Positions 9,626-17,910 of a stretch of 64,000 bases of DNA are shown piece after piece. This DNA is from Paenibacillus polymyxa (GTDB lineage Bacteria; Bacillota; Bacilli; Paenibacillales; Paenibacillaceae), in contig NZ_CP015423.1 in NCBI RefSeq assembly GCF_001719045.1, forward strand, positions 1,550,001 to 1,614,000. Direction: 5' to 3'. The notes below the pieces were generated by a model. It worked only from the letters and a program-made list of their open reading frames with translations, did not search any database and was not told the DNA's origin. A program made the translations under genes and the position numbers. Positions within the stretch are counted from its first letter, which is position 1; every line of letters begins with the position of its first letter.

Positions 9626-10642
9626 GTGACGTATCATTTTAAAAACCTGGTGTTTGAGGGTGGAGGCGTATTAGGGTGCGCTTACGTAGGGGTCGTGGAG
9701 ATTTTGCATCAGAAGAATATATTGCCGAGCATCACCAGGGTGGGCGGTACATCGGCTGGCTCAATTGTGGCTCTGCTTATTAGTCTCAATTATTCGGCTT
9801 CAGAAATTATGCAGGAGCTTAAAGAGCTGGATCTGAAGAAGTTTGCCGATGACGACTGGGGACTAATCCGGGATACCAGCAGATTCTTTAACAAATATGG
9901 GTGGCATAAAGGCATAGCCATGTTGAAGTGGCTGGAAGAGAGAATCAACCGCAAAACCGGCAGCCCGGACACTACATTTGGCGACCTGCAGAGGCTTAAA
10001 GAAGAGAAACCATTTAAAGACCTCTACATCATCGGGACCAACACCAATACCCACTTCTCCAATGTCTTTTCACATGAGAAATACAGCGATATGCGTATAG
10101 CGGATGCAGCTCGCATCTCGATGTCCATCCCGTTATTCTTCGAAGCGGTTGAATTCGATAACGATACTTATGTGGACGGAGGCGTGCTATTGAATTATCC
10201 CATCAAGTTATTCGATAGACAAAGCTATCTGCATAATAACAACAATGGGATCGTCACTAGGATGTACGCAGAATATCAATTGGAAAATGCCGCGAATCCT
10301 TTCGTCTGTAACACGGAAACGTTAGGGTTCAGAATTGAAAGCAAACTGCAGCGGGATATCCTGATAGGACTACCTCCCAAAAGACGGGAAATTAAAAATG
10401 TGTATGAGTTTACCAAAAATTTAATCGGCACAATACTAGACTTTCAACAGAATGTTAGTTTACAAGATCTTGATTCTGATCGCACCGTGTATGTGATTAA
10501 TACCAACAATACTTCAGCGATTAACTTTAGTATTACGGATAAGGAAAAGGATGATTTAATTGAATCTGGCCGCGTTTCAACAGTCACCTATTTCGAGCAT
10601 TTTGAGAACCCCGAGATAGCTATGCTTAATCGCCCCCGATAA
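9626..10642 (+). CDS. Patatin-like phospholipase
   Basis: This 338-residue protein has every patatin signature: the oxyanion loop EGGGVLGCAY (about 11 to 20), the nucleophile elbow GTSAG with Ser 43, and the catalytic Asp in VDGG at Asp 184, so it should be an active lipid acyl hydrolase using a Ser-Asp dyad. No signal peptide is present, so it acts on the inner membrane face or on cytoplasmic lipids. The start is GTG at 9626, preceded by GGAGGAAAG. Patatins serve as membrane-damaging effectors in some phage-defence systems (CapV of CBASS), but no CD-NTase or sensor gene is nearby, so a metabolic lipase is equally possible. Confidence 0.85.
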   Translation: MTYHFKNLVFEGGGVLGCAYVGVVEILHQKNILPSITRVGGTSAGSIVALLISLNYSASEIMQELKELDLKKFADDDWGLIRDTSRFFNKYGWHKGIAMLKWLEERINRKTGSPDTTFGDLQRLKEEKPFKDLYIIGTNTNTHFSNVFSHEKYSDMRIADAARISMSIPLFFEAVEFDNDTYVDGGVLLNYPIKLFDRQSYLHNNNNGIVTRMYAEYQLENAANPFVCNTETLGFRIESKLQRDILIGLPPKRREIKNVYEFTKNLIGTILDFQQNVSLQDLDSDRTVYVINTNNTSAINFSITDKEKDDLIESGRVSTVTYFEHFENPEIAMLNRPR

Positions 10643-11000
10643 ACTTTGGCATGGTACATGTGTAGCGGTGTCCTCCGCCACCACAAAAACAAGATTTGGC
10701 TCACCCGTTACACCGGTGTGGGCCTGTTTGCTATTTCGTTTCAATGGAATATCCGGGTCGAGCGTACGGCATAGCTGAACCATGTCGGCCGCCGGGCATG
10801 CAAGAATGATTTATCTCTTGCTGGAACATCAGCGCTCCCGGAGACAGACCATTGCCCTGATAAACGGATGTTGCCCCTTGTAAATCATGAATTTAGCAGC
10901 TAGCATCTCTCTTGTTTCCTTGCTCCTTTCTCTTAGTAAGGATTTTTCATTATACCTCCCACTTTTATGGAGAAGGAGAATTACTTTGGTAGCTTGTGGA
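10643..11000. other. Intergenic stretch without a recognisable gene
   Basis: No convincing ORF. Short minus-strand translations (for example TGVTGEPNLVFVVAEDTATH around 10680 to 10740) look like decayed coding DNA, but I cannot name a family. Confidence 0.3.
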
Positions 11001-11027
11001 TTAAACTAACGAGGAACGTTAGTTTAA
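11001..11027. repeat. Perfect 11-bp inverted repeat
   Basis: TTAAACTAACG (11001 to 11011) and its exact reverse complement (11017 to 11027) flank AGGAA. It lies outside any gene, left of the recombinase module. It could be an element end or a protein-binding site. Confidence 0.5.
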
Positions 11028-11032
11028 TAAAA

Positions 11033-11087
11033 CAGCGGTTGTCTAGGACTTTATTTTCTCGTCCAAGGTTGCAGCTGTCTTTTTTGT
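11033..11087 (+). terminator. Imperfect hairpin with T run
   Basis: An outer ACAGC/GCTGT and inner GGAC/GTCC stem is followed by CTTTTTT. It may terminate transcription entering from the left. Confidence 0.45.
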
Positions 11088-11094
11088 TGGGGCC

Positions 11095-11173
11095 AGTCTA
11101 ATACTTATTTTATGGGATCTGTCGGTTTTTAAAATTGAAAAGCCGCATGGAGCAACATATCTAGTCTAATACT
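11095..11173. repeat. Direct repeat of AGTCTAATACT
   Basis: Two identical 11-base copies start at 11095 and 11163, 68 bases apart, downstream of the recombinase module. A comparable spacing separates the repeats at the other side of the module, so both could be recombinase sites; this is inference. Confidence 0.35.
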
Positions 11174-11292
11174 ATATTATCTTCTGACATTTGTTCTTCT
11201 TTACTAGTACATTTGACTATTCACCTTCTGGGCATATTTTGAAAAACCTTAAATAAAAATAAATCAATCTTGAGTTAGCCTATAATCTGTTT

Positions 11293-11988
11293 TCAATTGT
11301 TTGGCTCATTATCATCAAATAGATTAGGGTATTTAGCTTTAATCTTTATCATCGGATTTAAAACCTCTAGATCATCCTCATCTGACACATTACTTTCTCT
11401 AAACATATCATCCATATTTCTTAGTGAACTATGCTTAGAGACATGTTCTTTAAAATTAATAATTGATTTTTCCAGTCCCATTTCTTTACGTTTATCGGCA
11501 TACAAACTATTTACAACAGTGGTCTCATAAAGATTTTTATAAAAATGGGCTTGATCTTTATATTTTTTCAAATCAGCTTGAAGAGTTTCGATTTGAGCTT
11601 TATACGTTTCGACCTTTTCAATTCGTTTATTTGCCTCAGTCAACTTTTCAAAAACTTCATAGAAGGTAATCTCCAGGGAGCGCATCTCCGATAACATTCT
11701 TTTGGGATCAAGTCTAAATGCCTCATAAATCTTTTCAAAGTTCGGGAAATACACTGCGTCCTTATCACTGATTTCAAGTTCACGTACTATGGGAGTATTC
11801 AGTTCTGTAATATAACTGTTAATTCGTCTTTGAAAAGTATTACGGCTTATTCCTGTTTGCTTCTCTAAAACACTAAACGTTAATTTCGCTCCTCCCAGCT
11901 GGTACTTAACGTCTAAAGCTATTTGCTTAAGCTGCTCATCAGTATATTGTTTCGGTTTTCCTCTAGATTTTTGGGCTTTATTTGTCAT
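11293..11988 (-). CDS. Small HTH/coiled-coil accessory protein of the recombinase module (TnpC/DUF6262-like)
   Basis: This 231-residue protein has a basic N-terminus with a helix-turn-helix-like segment (about residues 18 to 55, TFSVLEKQTGISRNTFQRRI) and a long coiled coil (about 105 to 150, rich in E, K, Q at heptad positions), then an acidic tail. This HTH plus coiled-coil plan is that of the small third protein of Tn554-type transposons. It is the last gene of the operon and overlaps the upstream recombinase by 11 bases; GAGGCGAG lies 5 bases before its ATG. It is likely to bind DNA or stimulate or orient the recombinases. The family name is inferred from architecture and position. Confidence 0.6.
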   Translation of the reverse strand: MTNKAQKSRGKPKQYTDEQLKQIALDVKYQLGGAKLTFSVLEKQTGISRNTFQRRINSYITELNTPIVRELEISDKDAVYFPNFEKIYEAFRLDPKRMLSEMRSLEITFYEVFEKLTEANKRIEKVETYKAQIETLQADLKKYKDQAHFYKNLYETTVVNSLYADKRKEMGLEKSIINFKEHVSKHSSLRNMDDMFRESNVSDEDDLEVLNPMIKIKAKYPNLFDDNEPNN

Positions 11989-13627
11989 AAGTACTCGCCT
12001 CGGAATTGATAAAAATCTCTAACAATTGCATATCGACGTTGATTTTCTGATCCATATGATGTTGAAGATTCCTAGAGGCTTGTTTTAATTCATTTTGAAC
12101 TTCTTCAGCATTTAATTCTGTTGATTTCCCAAAAATAATCTCCATCATTTTTACTTGTTGATTCATTTTTTGAGTAATAGCTTCGGAATGATCTTCAAGC
12201 CATTTTATCCCTTCGGTGTATTGATTAATGGGAGGGAAGAAAATATAACTGGGACAATGCCTACAATCTTCAATACAGTTATTAGGAAAATCCTGATCCT
12301 TACACTTGCCAAATTCAACGTCGCGCATACGGATTAATTCTTCCTCGTGATACATATTTCCAGCATCATATGCCTTCCTTCTAAGGCCAAAAAAACCAGC
12401 AGAAAGTTGTTTCTCCACGTTTACTTCTTTCATGCGAAGAGATGCTAAGCGATATGTGTATGTTTCTGCTAATTTTTTCATATGTGAATAATAATGTTCA
12501 GGAGATTCAATCCGTGTTTGTCCGGCCATTCTAGATATAGATAACATATTATATCCCTGTAGGAACATATTTATAATTGCAAAATGTCTTGTGTCTCCCC
12601 CTCTTATTTTATGATGAACATAAACTCCGTATCTTTGTTCTACAATTTCTCGATAGAACCTATCAATCCAACCATTCAGTTGTGTAGTAGTAAGAAATTT
12701 AATGTCTCTGTATATCTTCTTTTTATTGCATTGCTTAACAAATTTATTGTGTATTTCGCTTGGGAAAAGGTACAAAGAATTAGGAACAAGTTCATCCAAC
12801 TGATTTACATATTGATTAAGGATAGCAAATGTTTCGTAGTTAATTTGAATCCATTGATACCATATTTCCTTTTCAAGTGTTTGACTCAGTGATTTAGATC
12901 TCGGGATCTCCATCCAGTAAGTTCCATCTCGTTTGTGCTCCATACACTTTTGGCGCATTCTAAGGAACTCATTAGGTCTCATAGGCACAATATTGGTAAC
13001 ATACCACCATAACTCTACAATATAAAAATATAACTTCTGTGGTGAGTTCTTAGGCTCAATTTCAGTAAATTCATTGATGATATCATTGAACTCAAAAACT
13101 TCGTTAAAAGGCGGTAAGCTTCTATTTGTGTTCTTTGGATATTCTAACTTTGATAATATCTGCAAGCAAGAATCGGATTCAACTAATGAATAGAAGTCAA
13201 AAAAATAGCGTAATGCTAAAGCTGTCACATAAGCGGAATTTGTGGATAAGCCATGGAGGTATATTTCAAAAGCATCTAAATCATGAAAAGCATTGGATTG
13301 AATAATGGCCTTCTTCAGTAAATTGATATGTGTGACTATTGTTTGTTTTGATGATCCAGACATCCGCATAATTAAAGCGTATCCCTTTAAAGCATTATTT
13401 AAATCGCGGTATACTTCGATGTCAAATACAAGCTTTTGTGGAGTTGCTTCTAGTTCATCTTTGATAAACCAAATGATCGAATTATACGCCTCAGCAATTA
13501 AATAGCCCGATGTTTTCATCGATTGAAAAAGATCTTCGTAATAGTCCAATTTAGTAGCGTCGAATTGTATTTTTTGAATGACTTCAATATTAATCGATCC
13601 GCTGTTAATAATACTCTTCACTTTCAT
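11978..13627 (-). CDS. Tyrosine recombinase with C-terminal Cys cluster (second large recombinase)
   Basis: This 549-residue protein has a C-terminal tyrosine-recombinase domain. The first Arg is in MRPNEFLRM (about 217 to 225). The central RGGDTRHFAI carries the conserved Arg and His, and the nucleophile is one of the tyrosines in PEHYYSHM. A Cys/His cluster follows (CKDQDFPNNCIEDCRHCPSY), probably binding zinc. The start ATG overlaps the upstream stop as ATGA. It is one of three recombinases in a row, as in recombinase-in-trio elements and in the TnpA/TnpB pair of Tn554. It probably acts with its neighbours on the element ends. Confidence 0.8.
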   Translation of the reverse strand: MKVKSIINSGSINIEVIQKIQFDATKLDYYEDLFQSMKTSGYLIAEAYNSIIWFIKDELEATPQKLVFDIEVYRDLNNALKGYALIMRMSGSSKQTIVTHINLLKKAIIQSNAFHDLDAFEIYLHGLSTNSAYVTALALRYFFDFYSLVESDSCLQILSKLEYPKNTNRSLPPFNEVFEFNDIINEFTEIEPKNSPQKLYFYIVELWWYVTNIVPMRPNEFLRMRQKCMEHKRDGTYWMEIPRSKSLSQTLEKEIWYQWIQINYETFAILNQYVNQLDELVPNSLYLFPSEIHNKFVKQCNKKKIYRDIKFLTTTQLNGWIDRFYREIVEQRYGVYVHHKIRGGDTRHFAIINMFLQGYNMLSISRMAGQTRIESPEHYYSHMKKLAETYTYRLASLRMKEVNVEKQLSAGFFGLRRKAYDAGNMYHEEELIRMRDVEFGKCKDQDFPNNCIEDCRHCPSYIFFPPINQYTEGIKWLEDHSEAITQKMNQQVKMMEIIFGKSTELNAEEVQNELKQASRNLQHHMDQKINVDMQLLEIFINSEASTYDK

Positions 13628-15930
13628 TTTTTCGCATTTTCTCCTTCCGTAAGTAGCAGTTTATCGCTGATCATCTGGATCATCTCATTTAATTCAGCCT
13701 TCGAAACAAATGAACTTAACTTTTCTTTTCCTAAGTATTTTGCTGCCTCCGAGAGTAAAAGCAAAATTGAATTAATAAATCTACTTTCACGTATAACCAC
13801 AGATTCCAGAATTGCATTTTGCAGAATTGGCACTCGTCTTTTCAGTTCATCAATCGCTTCGAATAAAATAAACTCTTGTGGAATAAAAAAACTACAACCA
13901 AAGCAGGATTTCTGATAGGGAGTTCCACAAGTAGGATACGTGAAACATTGTCCTTCTCTATGCTTAGACGGCATTTTCCCCTTAAATATGTTATAGATTA
14001 AATTTATTAATTGTTCTTCTGAAAGTCTTGATATTTGAATGATTGCATTAGTATCTTTTTTGTGTTTGTTTAGTAAATATTCTGACCAACCTTCAATTTG
14101 AAGAGGGGAGAATTCATTTTTTACATTAATAATTTGCGCAGTACGTTCTTCTAGGGATTGAAATTTTGAACTCGTCATTAAATTGATCATGTAATTATAC
14201 AACCATCCAAAATGTCCCCTACTAAAAAGATTAATTGAAACTCTGTTAATAGCCCCATCTTGATTGGACGATTCGACATAAATGGCTGTTGTGTTGTTTT
14301 CAGTATGCGATCTAACCATTTTCGTTAGCTCCAATGCAACGTCTGTATCGCCATTTCGTCCTTCTACAGTATTATGAAAAAAATAAACCATGGTACTTCT
14401 GTTCATGGCTAGACTACTAAAGTTTTTTAGGTCTTCATTGTTCCCAAAAAATTTTTTATGCGTGTGAAGCCCTGAACTAAATAGATAAACACCTCTTTTC
14501 CCTGAGATGAGTGTGCCCAACAACTCTTCTCGGTGTATACGAATAGATTTGGGTGGAAATCTGCTATGGATTTCACAAATAACAATAGCTGTTGCAAAAC
14601 TCAATAAAAGAGTGGGGTCTAAGTAAAACCTAAGGATATTGAGATTCTTGTTGGCGAATTTATTCTGAAAATGAAGGTAGACCTCATTAGCAATGATTTG
14701 TGCTTGTGTTGTATTAATTGTATTATTCTCAAACCATTGAAAGTCGCATATACCCACATTTTCGATGGAGATCCGTGGCATTTGATAAATAATATCATTC
14801 GCTCTCCAAACATTCGTTAAATGCATGATGACAAAGAGCCACATATTGGCATAAGTACGGGTTTCTAATCCCTTTCTCGTATGAGTTTCTATATCCTGCA
14901 CATAAGCATAGTATTTTTGATATGTTTCAGGATGATAGATAGTTTTCGTTTGACTTTGGCTATACTTCATTTTCTTATCACGTCTGGGTCTCTCAATTCT
15001 AAGTTGTTTATCTGGTAAGGCAGATGTAGAAGCAAGTGAATAGTTGTAAAATAAAACGAACTCCTTTTTTAGCCTTACATTTGTATCTAACGAAGCTAAG
15101 GATTCAACTATTTTGTAATCAAGATCATATATTTGAACACCCTCTGGTAAATGCTCTAATAAAAATTCATATAGCTCAATTCCAAATATGGATATATGTT
15201 TAATTGTTGTCGATCTACCATGTGATTTAGATATTTTCGAGGTAATCCATGTTTCAAAAAGAGTATGCGAGTGGATGGGGATACGCTTTAGAAGGTGGTT
15301 CAAATAGTTCTTTATCTCCCAAAGAGCATCTTCTTGATTGTAATTTTTTATAGGGGATGCGACTTTGGTAATCCACTTTTCCGCTTCTTTAATAGATATA
15401 TATTTTACGCCAGCAACCTTCTTGATATCTTTAAAAAATCCATTTTTCACTCTTCGTTCTACTACATGACTCCCTAAATTCATTTGGCGCGCTAATGCTG
15501 CTGGACGAATATATTCACTAATATCACCGCATTGCTGTAAGTCAAACACTAATTTTTTAGGGATCATTTCAACATTTTTATATAAAATTACATCTAAAGA
15601 ACTTTTATCATCAGCTAAGCCTAATATCACACTTTTAGTATAGGGAGTGTTTGTGAGGAGGTTAGCTGCCTCTTGGAAAGTAAAATAATTTTCTTTTATA
15701 TAGTTAGGATCAAGGTGATAGTTCCTTTTTCTAAAATAATCAGATATCACAAGTAAATCTTGTTCTGTAAATTCATTTTTTTCTCCAGTCTTTTGGTTCG
15801 TAATTCGCTTTTCTTTTCTAAGTTTGCTGATTACATTAGTTAAATTAGCTTTCGTAAAATTGTGAAATTCTTTGTTCAATTCTTTGAATATGCTGTCTAT
15901 TGTTTGGTAAATAGCATTCCTATGTTCCAA
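13624..15930 (-). CDS. Large tyrosine-recombinase-like protein with Cys cluster (TnpB-like)
   Basis: This 768-residue protein starts at TTG 15930, 7 bases after GAGGGGG. The N-terminal half carries HTH-like and SAM-like helices. The C-terminal half has a recombinase-like fold in which the usual H-x-x-R box is hard to place (MVRSHTENNTTAIYV, then GHFGWLYNYMI), so catalytic competence is uncertain. A C-terminal Cys cluster (CFTYPTCGTPYQKSCFGC) parallels the one in the next protein. It lies 15 bases downstream of the first recombinase and overlaps the next by 4. It is either a degenerate structural partner or an enzyme with diverged active-site spacing. Confidence 0.7.
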   Translation of the reverse strand: MEHRNAIYQTIDSIFKELNKEFHNFTKANLTNVISKLRKEKRITNQKTGEKNEFTEQDLLVISDYFRKRNYHLDPNYIKENYFTFQEAANLLTNTPYTKSVILGLADDKSSLDVILYKNVEMIPKKLVFDLQQCGDISEYIRPAALARQMNLGSHVVERRVKNGFFKDIKKVAGVKYISIKEAEKWITKVASPIKNYNQEDALWEIKNYLNHLLKRIPIHSHTLFETWITSKISKSHGRSTTIKHISIFGIELYEFLLEHLPEGVQIYDLDYKIVESLASLDTNVRLKKEFVLFYNYSLASTSALPDKQLRIERPRRDKKMKYSQSQTKTIYHPETYQKYYAYVQDIETHTRKGLETRTYANMWLFVIMHLTNVWRANDIIYQMPRISIENVGICDFQWFENNTINTTQAQIIANEVYLHFQNKFANKNLNILRFYLDPTLLLSFATAIVICEIHSRFPPKSIRIHREELLGTLISGKRGVYLFSSGLHTHKKFFGNNEDLKNFSSLAMNRSTMVYFFHNTVEGRNGDTDVALELTKMVRSHTENNTTAIYVESSNQDGAINRVSINLFSRGHFGWLYNYMINLMTSSKFQSLEERTAQIINVKNEFSPLQIEGWSEYLLNKHKKDTNAIIQISRLSEEQLINLIYNIFKGKMPSKHREGQCFTYPTCGTPYQKSCFGCSFFIPQEFILFEAIDELKRRVPILQNAILESVVIRESRFINSILLLLSEAAKYLGKEKLSSFVSKAELNEMIQMISDKLLLTEGENAKK

Positions 15931-15945
15931 ATAAATTCCCCCTCT

Positions 15946-17172
15946 CTAATATCGATCAATTAATTTAGGAATATAGGTCCCATGCATCTCTTTAAACTTA
16001 TTCTCAATCTTGATTCTCATTCGTTCAGTGTTTGTCATATATGCAAGAGAAGAGAGTAAGTTACTATCCCCACGCATGAAAGCCAAATCAAACGCATTAT
16101 CTACCTCATCCGCAAGTATATTCGTGAATGTCCCCCGTCCAATATGTGTACTCCAACTCGAGGAATTTAAGTGGTACGCTACAATTTTATCTTGAGGAGA
16201 TCCGTGAGCTTGTAGAAAGTCCACCATTGTTTTTTTCACCTTAGTAAAGTACTGTCTGTAACTCTCCGCAGTCATGGCTCTTCCATCTCTATTAACAAAT
16301 AGCGCACCTGAACCATCAGTATCTTTATAAAACTTGATATGATTAAGAAAGAGAGTATTCCCCCAATCATGAACTTGTAAGACGATTTGGGTTCTATTTT
16401 TTTTTGTATAATTAGAACCAGAAGTATTCTTTAAATCTGACCTAAGATTGGCTGACTCTAATTTCACTAACAAATTTCCGTTTTTAAAATTCCTCAAAGT
16501 AGAAGCTCTTCTCGAATTCATCAATTCTCCGACACGTAGCCCTCCAAATATTTGCATGTATATACCAAGTGCGATCGGCTTTGCACTTAATATTGCAATT
16601 TCTAAAAGCAGAGGGATGTACTTAATCGGAAGCATGTGTTCCGTATTTATTGGTTGTCTTTGTGGATAACTAACGTGACCAAATGGAGATTTATAATAAG
16701 CACCATATGGTCCTTCAACCTTTATGAACTTATCTTGCTGAATATTAAGCACTCCTTTTTTGGATAACCATAGAAAGAAATGAGTTAACGTCCGCTCATA
16801 TGAAATGACTGTTTCTCTCTTTTTATTGTTCTGTGAAAGCCAATTCAGAAACAAAGTACCGTGCTCCAAGGAAAGATCACGATAATGAACGATTCGAAGG
16901 GTATTCATATTTGAAATAATGTAATTTAAAAAATAAACTAAGTTGTTCGCATGTTTTCTCTGGGTGTTGTAGCTTCTTCCCAACCAGTTCTCTACAATAA
17001 ACTCTGTTATGGGATGAATAATTTGCTTTTCCTGTACGATATTTTTCAACCCTATCATGCAGTGCTGCTTCTTTGTCGTTTCCTTATTACCTCTATTAAT
17101 CCAAATAGGAACGATAACGAACTTATAGCCATAGTTATCAAAGGGGGTAACATTATCGACTATTCCCGTCAA
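15946..17172 (-). CDS. Tyrosine recombinase/integrase (TnpA-like)
   Basis: This 408-residue site-specific recombinase has an N-terminal SAM-like core-binding domain (about 50 to 160) and a catalytic domain. The first Arg is in GGLRVGEL, the H-x-x-R box is THIGRGTF, and the Tyr is in SLAYMT, in the usual order. The start is TTG 17172, 8 bases after AAGGAGGAG, and the first gene of the module lies just inside the element end. By analogy with Tn554 TnpA it would cut and join the element ends. The upstream region holds three copies of a TATGTACA-like motif and a probable promoter. Confidence 0.85.
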   Translation of the reverse strand: MTGIVDNVTPFDNYGYKFVIVPIWINRGNKETTKKQHCMIGLKNIVQEKQIIHPITEFIVENWLGRSYNTQRKHANNLVYFLNYIISNMNTLRIVHYRDLSLEHGTLFLNWLSQNNKKRETVISYERTLTHFFLWLSKKGVLNIQQDKFIKVEGPYGAYYKSPFGHVSYPQRQPINTEHMLPIKYIPLLLEIAILSAKPIALGIYMQIFGGLRVGELMNSRRASTLRNFKNGNLLVKLESANLRSDLKNTSGSNYTKKNRTQIVLQVHDWGNTLFLNHIKFYKDTDGSGALFVNRDGRAMTAESYRQYFTKVKKTMVDFLQAHGSPQDKIVAYHLNSSSWSTHIGRGTFTNILADEVDNAFDLAFMRGDSNLLSSLAYMTNTERMRIKIENKFKEMHGTYIPKLIDRY

Positions 17173-17195
17173 AAAATAACCTCCTCCTTGGAATA

Positions 17196-17342
17196 ATTAT
17201 GTACAACCCACATAATGTTAGAAAATGTTGGATACTGTCACAACTATATATTATAATATATGGGAATAATGTACAAAGGTCTTTCTAGTGAACATTGCTA
17301 TAAAGCTTAACATCATGTCTTCATTAACTTATTATGTACATA
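17196..17342. repeat. Three spaced TATGTACA-like repeats at the element end
   Basis: ATTATGTACAA (17196), AATAATGTACAA (17265) and ATTATGTACATA (17331) share the core AATGTACA/TATGTACA and are 65 to 70 bases apart. They lie between the first recombinase gene and the truncated DUF72 gene, exactly where recombinase binding sites would be expected. Confidence 0.5.
17246..17276 (-). promoter_or_regulatory. Probable promoter of the recombinase operon with AT palindrome
   Basis: On the minus strand TTGTAC (17276 to 17271) and TAATAT (17253 to 17248) are 17 bases apart. The -10 region sits inside a perfect 16-base palindrome (17246 to 17261) and the -35 overlaps one TGTACA repeat, so a recombinase or regulator bound there could repress the operon. 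Confidence 0.35.
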
Positions 17343-17352
17343 TTATTTATGA

Positions 17353-17910
17353 GATCTTTTATACAGATTCCCACCCTGGTTCGACTGTACACGTGAGAAT
17401 GTCGCTGTACTGCGAGACACGAAAAAAAGGATGGGAGAGGTCCCATCCGTACTTGAATTCAGACATCAAAGCTGGTTCACACCTGATTTTCGGAAACAAA
17501 CGCTGGCTTTCATGCGTGAAGAAGGCTGGATACACAGCGTATGCGACGAGCCGCAGGCGGGACCGGGGTCGGTTCCCATTGTGCCGTTGGCTACAGACGG
17601 CAATCTGACAGTTGTACGTCTCCACGGACGGAACATATCGGGCTGGAATCAAAGCTCCGCGCCTAATTGGCGGGAGGTTCGTTATCTGTATCGGTACAAT
17701 GAACAAGAATTGACCGAATGGAGAGACAGATTGCTGGAGCTGGAACAGCAAAGCCGTGAGGTGTGTGTTATTTTCAATAACAATTCAGGTGGAGACGCCG
17801 CTGCTAACGCCAAGCAGCTCATGACCATGCTTGGCATGGACCCTAAACCTTTTCCCCTTCGCAAGCCACCCGAAGAGGATAACGGACCGGAACAGCTTGA
17901 ACTATTTTGA
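17353..17910 (+). pseudogene. DUF72 protein (YunF-like), N-terminal half missing
   Basis: The frame matches DUF72 proteins from RFPPWFDCTRENV (17365) through EFRHQSW, VRLHGRN and VIFNNNSGGDAAANA to the end. These are TIM-barrel-like proteins of about 280 residues whose function is not well known. Only about 185 codons are present, and a TGA closes the frame at 17350 to 17352, immediately beyond the recombinase element. The N-terminal 100 or so codons are not found anywhere to the left in this window. The gene was therefore truncated by insertion of the element or island. An internal ATG at 17431 could still give a short product, but it would lack half the fold. The stop overlaps the convergent next gene by 9 bases. 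Confidence 0.8.

Noticed and set aside
9080..10642. CBASS-type defence system
   Set aside because: The patatin could be a CapV-like effector, but no CD-NTase, Cap2/Cap3 or other nucleotide-signalling gene is nearby.
10577..10783. Minus-strand ORF overlapping the patatin 3' end
   Set aside because: A short segment looks protein-like, but most of it is antisense to the patatin gene and no start signal is visible.
17200..17430. tRNA gene as integration site
   Set aside because: No tRNA-like clover-leaf or CCA end is visible at the boundary; the target appears to be the DUF72 gene.
17359..17751. Minus-strand ORF opposite the DUF72 fragment
   Set aside because: Shadow of the DUF72 reading frame on the other strand; no ribosome site and no protein similarity seen.
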